A stretch of DNA of 17,947 bases from Silvimonas sp. JCM 19000 (lineage in GTDB: Bacteria; Pseudomonadota; Gammaproteobacteria; Burkholderiales; Chitinibacteraceae): assembly GCA_001313065.1 (NCBI GenBank), contig BBFD01000050.1:1-17947 (forward strand). The letters are read 5' to 3'. How positions within the stretch are numbered: position 1 is the first letter of the stretch; the number at the start of each line of letters is the position of its first letter. Shown piece by piece: positions 15,257-17,947 of this stretch. Below the pieces are notes generated by a model, which did no database searches, had not been told where the DNA came from, and was given only the letters and a program-made list of their open reading frames with translations. The position numbers and the translations under genes are program-made.

Positions 15257-15952
15257 TTATGCCGTCAATGCCTTGCTGCGTCGCCATTGCCGCGCCGTCA
15301 GCGCCACAGCGCCCAGCCCGATCAAAGCCCAGGTTTCGGGCTCCGGCACCGGGGCGGCGGCTTCGAAGGCGAAGAAGGACGCCAGCACATCGCTATTGCC
15401 GGTGATGGTGTTTTTTTGCTGAGGTTCCAGGTGACGCTGCGCGGGTCGCCGATGCTGCCGTCCGGGTTTTGCGTCCATTGTTTGATGGTGACCACATTCC
15501 ACGCAAACGCCCCGGCCACCGCCGCCGCACCATTCGCGCCAGTTAATTGCAGCGACGAGATGAGCACATCGTCAAACGACATCTCGAACAACGGCGTATT
15601 TTTTGGCCTCACCCGCGCCCAGGATGTAGAGGTTGGCTTCGGGCACGTGTTTGCCGCTGACGCTATCTTTGAGCAGATCAATAAACGAGCTGCCCAGGCT
15701 TTGGCTCCAGCTTAATTTGGCGCCGCTGGCTTTGCCGGCGCTGCCACCGCCACCCACGCCGGTGCTGACGTTGTTGGTAACGCCCCACGCAAAGCTGCTG
15801 ATGCCAAACAAGCCGCTGGGTGCATCGGCTGGCGGTTTGGCCAGCGCCGCGTTGCCTTGTACGCCGCTGATGCTCAGATAAAAGCTGTTAGCCCACGCGC
15901 CGCTCATGCACATTGCAAAAGCGGTACCGCCGATCAAGGTCGAGATTTTCAT
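15257..15952 (-). CDS. secreted Hcp-fold protein with PEP-CTERM sorting signal, two apparent frameshifts
   Basis: The start (ATG at 15952) has GGAG 7 bp upstream. Residues 1-21 are a Sec signal peptide with predicted cleavage at AWA/NS. Residues ~23-180 match the Hcp (type VI secretion tube) pattern: FYLSISGVQGNA, SFAWGV (54-58), AGKASGAKLSWS, SGKHVPEANLYILGAGE, FDDVLISSLQL and NPDGSIGDP...WNLSKN. Residues 201-224 are a PEP-CTERM signal: VPEPETW, hydrophobic helix ALIGLGAVALTA, then RQWRR. Exosortase would recognise this after Sec export, sending the protein to the envelope or outside. Frame breaks are at + strand T6 (15599-15604) and T7 (15411-15417); T5 in each gives one 230-aa protein. No exosortase or other T6SS gene is in the window, so a structural role in a T6SS is doubtful. 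The Hcp assignment rests on motif memory, not a search. Confidence 0.82.
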
Positions 15953-16194
15953 GACTGCACTCCACAGGTTGGTTACGGGCACAACCTTTGCAGCGTACGC
16001 AGCTGACCGTTTTAGACAGCGTATTTCTGTATTCTGGAAAGACGAGCGGAGTAGCAGAACATTCTTAATAATTGATATAAATCAACAGCTTGTGTTTTAG
16101 TCACCAACTGCTATGACGCGACGTATAAGCCATGCTTGCGGCGCCGCGCAGCAGCCGCCATGATGCGCGTTTTGACCTTTGCGGGCCGTCTGTC
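15953..16194. other. AT-richer intergenic region between divergent genes
   Basis: This 242-bp gap separates the PEP-CTERM gene (minus) from the DUF1653 gene (plus) and should hold both promoters. It contains the FNR-type box listed separately. Its base composition is clearly richer in A/T around 16020-16110 than its flanks. No confident -10/-35 pair was found on either strand. Confidence 0.5.
16072..16085. promoter_or_regulatory. FNR/ANR-type box
   Basis: TTGATATAAATCAA is an exact match to the CRP/FNR-family consensus TTGAT-N4-ATCAA. Its centre lies about 126 bp upstream of the PEP-CTERM gene start and about 117 bp upstream of the DUF1653 start. Activation would usually put the centre 41.5 bp from a transcription start; a weak TACTCC on the minus strand has the right spacing. 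Confidence 0.55.
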
Positions 16195-16415
16195 ATGACC
16201 GAATCCGAAGCACGCCAACTTGCCACCCACCAACACTACAAAGGCGGTTTTTTTACCGCGAACTGGGTACGGCCACTCATTCTGAAACAGGCGAGGCTAT
16301 GACGGTTTACGAGCATTTGTGGCCCCACGCGCGGGCGCTGTGGGTGCGGCCAGCGGATATGTTTCATGGCGATTTGCCCGACGGTTCGCCGCGTTTTCGC
16401 GCACTGATGCGTTGA
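16195..16415 (+). CDS. DUF1653 family protein, one apparent frameshift
   Basis: After correction the 72-aa protein contains the whole DUF1653 pattern: HYKGGFYRELGTATHSETGE, MTVYEHLWP, ALWVRPADMFHG and SPRFRALM. DUF1653 is a small beta-rich domain of unknown function found alone or fused to other domains. The frame breaks in a T7 run at 16248-16254; T5 restores Gly-Gly-Phe-Tyr-Arg. The ATG at 16195 starts MTESEARQLATHQHYKGG, leaving a short lead before the domain. No clear ribosome binding site. It is divergent from the PEP-CTERM gene and followed by a structured region. Confidence 0.75.
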
Positions 16416-16447
16416 GCGCGGCCCATTCTCACTGTCGCAAAAAATAC

Positions 16448-16506
16448 GCCGGTCTGCGTACGCATCCTTGACGCACTTCGTCAGCGCCGCGCAGACTGGC
16501 CGCTCT
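16448..16506 (+). terminator. nested stem-loop after the DUF1653 gene, possible terminator
   Basis: GCCGGTCTGCG (16448-16458) pairs with CGCAGACTGGC (16490-16500), 11 bp with one G-U pair. Inside it TGACG (16469-16473) pairs with CGTCA (16479-16483). CGCTCTTTTC follows, giving a short T tract. It could instead be a structured leader of the tiny downstream ORF. Confidence 0.4.
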
Positions 16507-16533
16507 TTTCCCCCACGTCCACAGGAGATTGCC

Positions 16534-16575
16534 ATGGCTCAAGCTGATCACACCCTCCTGTCGGCCGCTGCCTGA
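16534..16575 (+). CDS. possible 13-codon ORF or frameshifted small membrane peptide
   Basis: AGGAG lies about 7 bp before the ATG at 16534, one of the best ribosome binding sites in the window. The frame reads MAQADHTLLSAAA then TGA. If one G were missing before ATCGGG, as in other GG losses here, it would continue WIGRSFFLFVALLA and stop, giving a roughly 27-residue peptide with a hydrophobic end. No family recognised; it could be chance or a leader peptide. Confidence 0.25.
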   Translation: MAQADHTLLSAAA

Positions 16576-16809
16576 TCGGGCGCTCGTTTTTTTTGTTTGT
16601 GGCCTTGCTGGCATAAGCAAACGCGCGTTACCCACACGCACTGATTCCTCACAGCGCGGTGCCGCTCGCAACTTGATTGCGGACGCAGCGCCTGGTCGCG
16701 GCCTGCCGACTTCTCACTTTTGCTGCTATGCCACGTGATGCCTTTGCCACGTCTGGCGTAGTGTTCGCTCGCCACTGTGCGAGCGCATAAACGTGGAATG
16801 ACGCACATC

Positions 16810-17877
16810 ATGATTGCGATTGAATACGCTCGTTTGCAGGCCATCGGCCTGAGCCAGAGTTTGATTAACCATGTTTACGCCCTGCCTGAAGCCGCCCTGC
16901 CCGACGTCCATCTGGCACGCGTGATTGAAATCCAGCGCGACCAACTGACCGTGCACGACGGCCTGACCGAGCATCACGCGCGCATCCTGCCGTGGCTGGC
17001 GGCCGATTTGCAGCGCGCAGGAACGCCGTTGGCGGTAGGGGACTGGGCGTTGGCGCAAACCAATGCCCTGACCGAAATCTGGATTGCCGCCCGGGTACCG
17101 CCGCTCAGCCAGTTAGCGCGGCGCGCCAGCGATGGCAGTCGCCAGCCTTTGGTCAGCAATGTCGATACCGCTTTGTTGGTCATGGGCCTGGATCACGACT
17201 ACAACCCGCGTCGGCTGGAGCGCTATCTGGCCTTGACCCACGCGGCCGGGGTACAGGCGGTGGTGGTGCTCAGCAAGGCAGATATTGGCCAACAGGTGCC
17301 GGAGCGCATTGCCGAATTGCGCGCCCGTCTGCCCGCGTCAGTGCCCCTGGTCGCCTTGAATGGTTTGTCCGGTCAGGCACGGCTGAGTTGGCGCCGTGCT
17401 GGGTGATGGGCAGACCCTCGTCCTGTTGGGTTCCAGCGGCGCCGGCAAATCCACGCTGACCAATACCCTGCTCGACACCAGCAGCCAGATCACCGGCGCA
17501 GTGCGTGCAGGCGATAGCCGCGGTCGACACACCACCACCGCGCGTTCTTTGCATCGTTTGCCTGGCGGCGCTGCGTGATTGATACGCCCGGTTTGCGCAC
17601 CTGGCGTGCGGATGCGGATGTCGACGATGTCAGCGCCAGTTTTGCCGATATCGATGCACTGGCGCCGCTGTGCCGCTTTCGTGATTGCCAGCATCAGGAC
17701 GAACCGGGCTGCGCGGTGCGCGATGCGGTGGATGCGGATCGGCTGCGCAATTATCACAAGCTGCTGCGCGAGATCCGGCGCAGCCAGATGACGGTATTGC
17801 AACGGCAGGAGGCGGGGCAGAAATGGAAGGCCATCGGCAAGGCGGGCCACGCCCGGGCGCGGGCCAAGCGCATGTAA
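16810..17877 (+). CDS. rsgA: RsgA, ribosome small subunit-dependent GTPase, three apparent frameshifts
   Basis: RsgA is a circularly permuted GTPase that acts late in 30S maturation. An OB-like N-terminal domain ([22 protein letters not shown]) precedes [26 protein letters not shown] and the G4 motif in VLSKADI. Then come G1 GSSGAGKST, the switch segment RGRHTTT, G3 DTPGL, and the C-terminal zinc motif [14 protein letters not shown] (Cys-x4-Cys-x-His-x5-Cys), the permuted G4-G1-G3 order expected. Single missing bases near 17384-17387 (restoring RLELAPWLGDGQ), near 17397 and near 17570 (GGACVIDTPG) give a 356-aa protein of normal length. The ATG at 16810 ([14 protein letters not shown]) is preferred; 16798 is possible. 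Confidence 0.9.
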
Positions 17878-17891
17878 GCACCGACATGGGC

Positions 17892-17947
17892 GCGCCGCCA
17901 GCGGCGCAGCAAAAAAAACAAAACCCGGCGGCACGCAGCAGGCGTGG
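17892..17947. terminator. hairpin and probable left arm of a terminator after rsgA
   Basis: GCGCCGC (17892-17898) and GCGGCGC (17901-17907) form a 7-bp stem; an A8 run follows at 17911-17918. AAAACCCGGCGGC then begins what looks like the left arm of an A-stem-T bidirectional terminator whose right arm lies beyond the window edge. Confidence 0.3.

Larger units (their letters stand above)
16416..16809 (+). other. 394-bp region without a confident gene
   Basis: It holds a nested inverted repeat (16448-16500), a tiny ORF with a good Shine-Dalgarno (16534), a T8 run (16585-16592) and a 7-bp hairpin CGCTCGC/GCGAGCG (16766-16772 with 16779-16785) just before rsgA. Longer open frames on both strands look like random translation. 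Confidence 0.5.

Noticed and set aside
17338..17934. 198-codon minus-strand open frame opposite rsgA
   Set aside because: It is antisense to the conserved GTPase motifs and the zinc motif, and its own sequence has no family-like features.
1..17947. CRISPR array, tRNA, rRNA, transposase or prophage genes
   Set aside because: No regularly spaced repeats, no cloverleaf-like sequences, no rRNA motifs and no transposase or phage protein motifs were seen on either strand; xerC is the housekeeping recombinase.

Overview
The window (about 18 kb, GC-rich) reads as chromosomal housekeeping DNA of a betaproteobacterium, perhaps from the Neisseriales. This is inferred from the gene content (rdgB and hemW close together, a dapF-DUF484-xerC operon, a PEP-CTERM protein) and the protein style; no rRNA or taxonomic marker is present. 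I see no CRISPR array, prophage, transposase, tRNA or recognisable defence system.

Layout. 1-86: tail of an upstream transcription unit and a strong intrinsic terminator. 122-2968 (+): rdgB, a 73-aa conserved small protein, a metallophosphoesterase and hemW. 3041-5575 (+): an Asp/Glu racemase, ridA, a CoA-binding protein and dapF. dapF is followed by the DUF484 protein and xerC, ending at 7203. 7252-8591 (-): a TPR segment and a DUF6445 oxygenase-like segment, perhaps one gene. 8796-10901 (+): a UvrD/Rep helicase. 11056-12138 (+): a ChaA-type Ca2+/H+ antiporter. 12236-12933 (+): a GNAT acetyltransferase. 13041-14488 (+): a MocR-type regulator preceded by a 13-bp inverted repeat. 14489-15256: repeat-rich, gene-poor DNA with one doubtful small ORF. 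15257-15952 (-): a secreted protein with an Hcp (type VI secretion tube) fold and a PEP-CTERM anchor. 15953-16194: intergenic DNA with a perfect FNR-type box. 16195-16415 (+): a DUF1653 protein. 16416-16809: structured intergenic DNA with a possible tiny ORF. 16810-17877 (+): rsgA.

The dominant oddity is that ten or eleven genes are broken by small indels, although each reads as a full-length, conserved protein once one to four positions are corrected. The indels follow a pattern. Runs of A or T whose expected length is about 5 are 6, 7 or 8 long, and GG/CC-type doublets or triplets have lost one base. Genes without such runs are intact, and several +3 expansions leave an extra Lys or Phe. 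Because cell-critical genes (hemW, xerC, rsgA) are hit, the likeliest cause is systematic sequencing or assembly error. Coordinates below span the whole reconstructed genes.

The most biologically interesting item is the Sec-exported, PEP-CTERM-anchored Hcp-fold protein with an FNR-like box about 125 bp upstream of its start.
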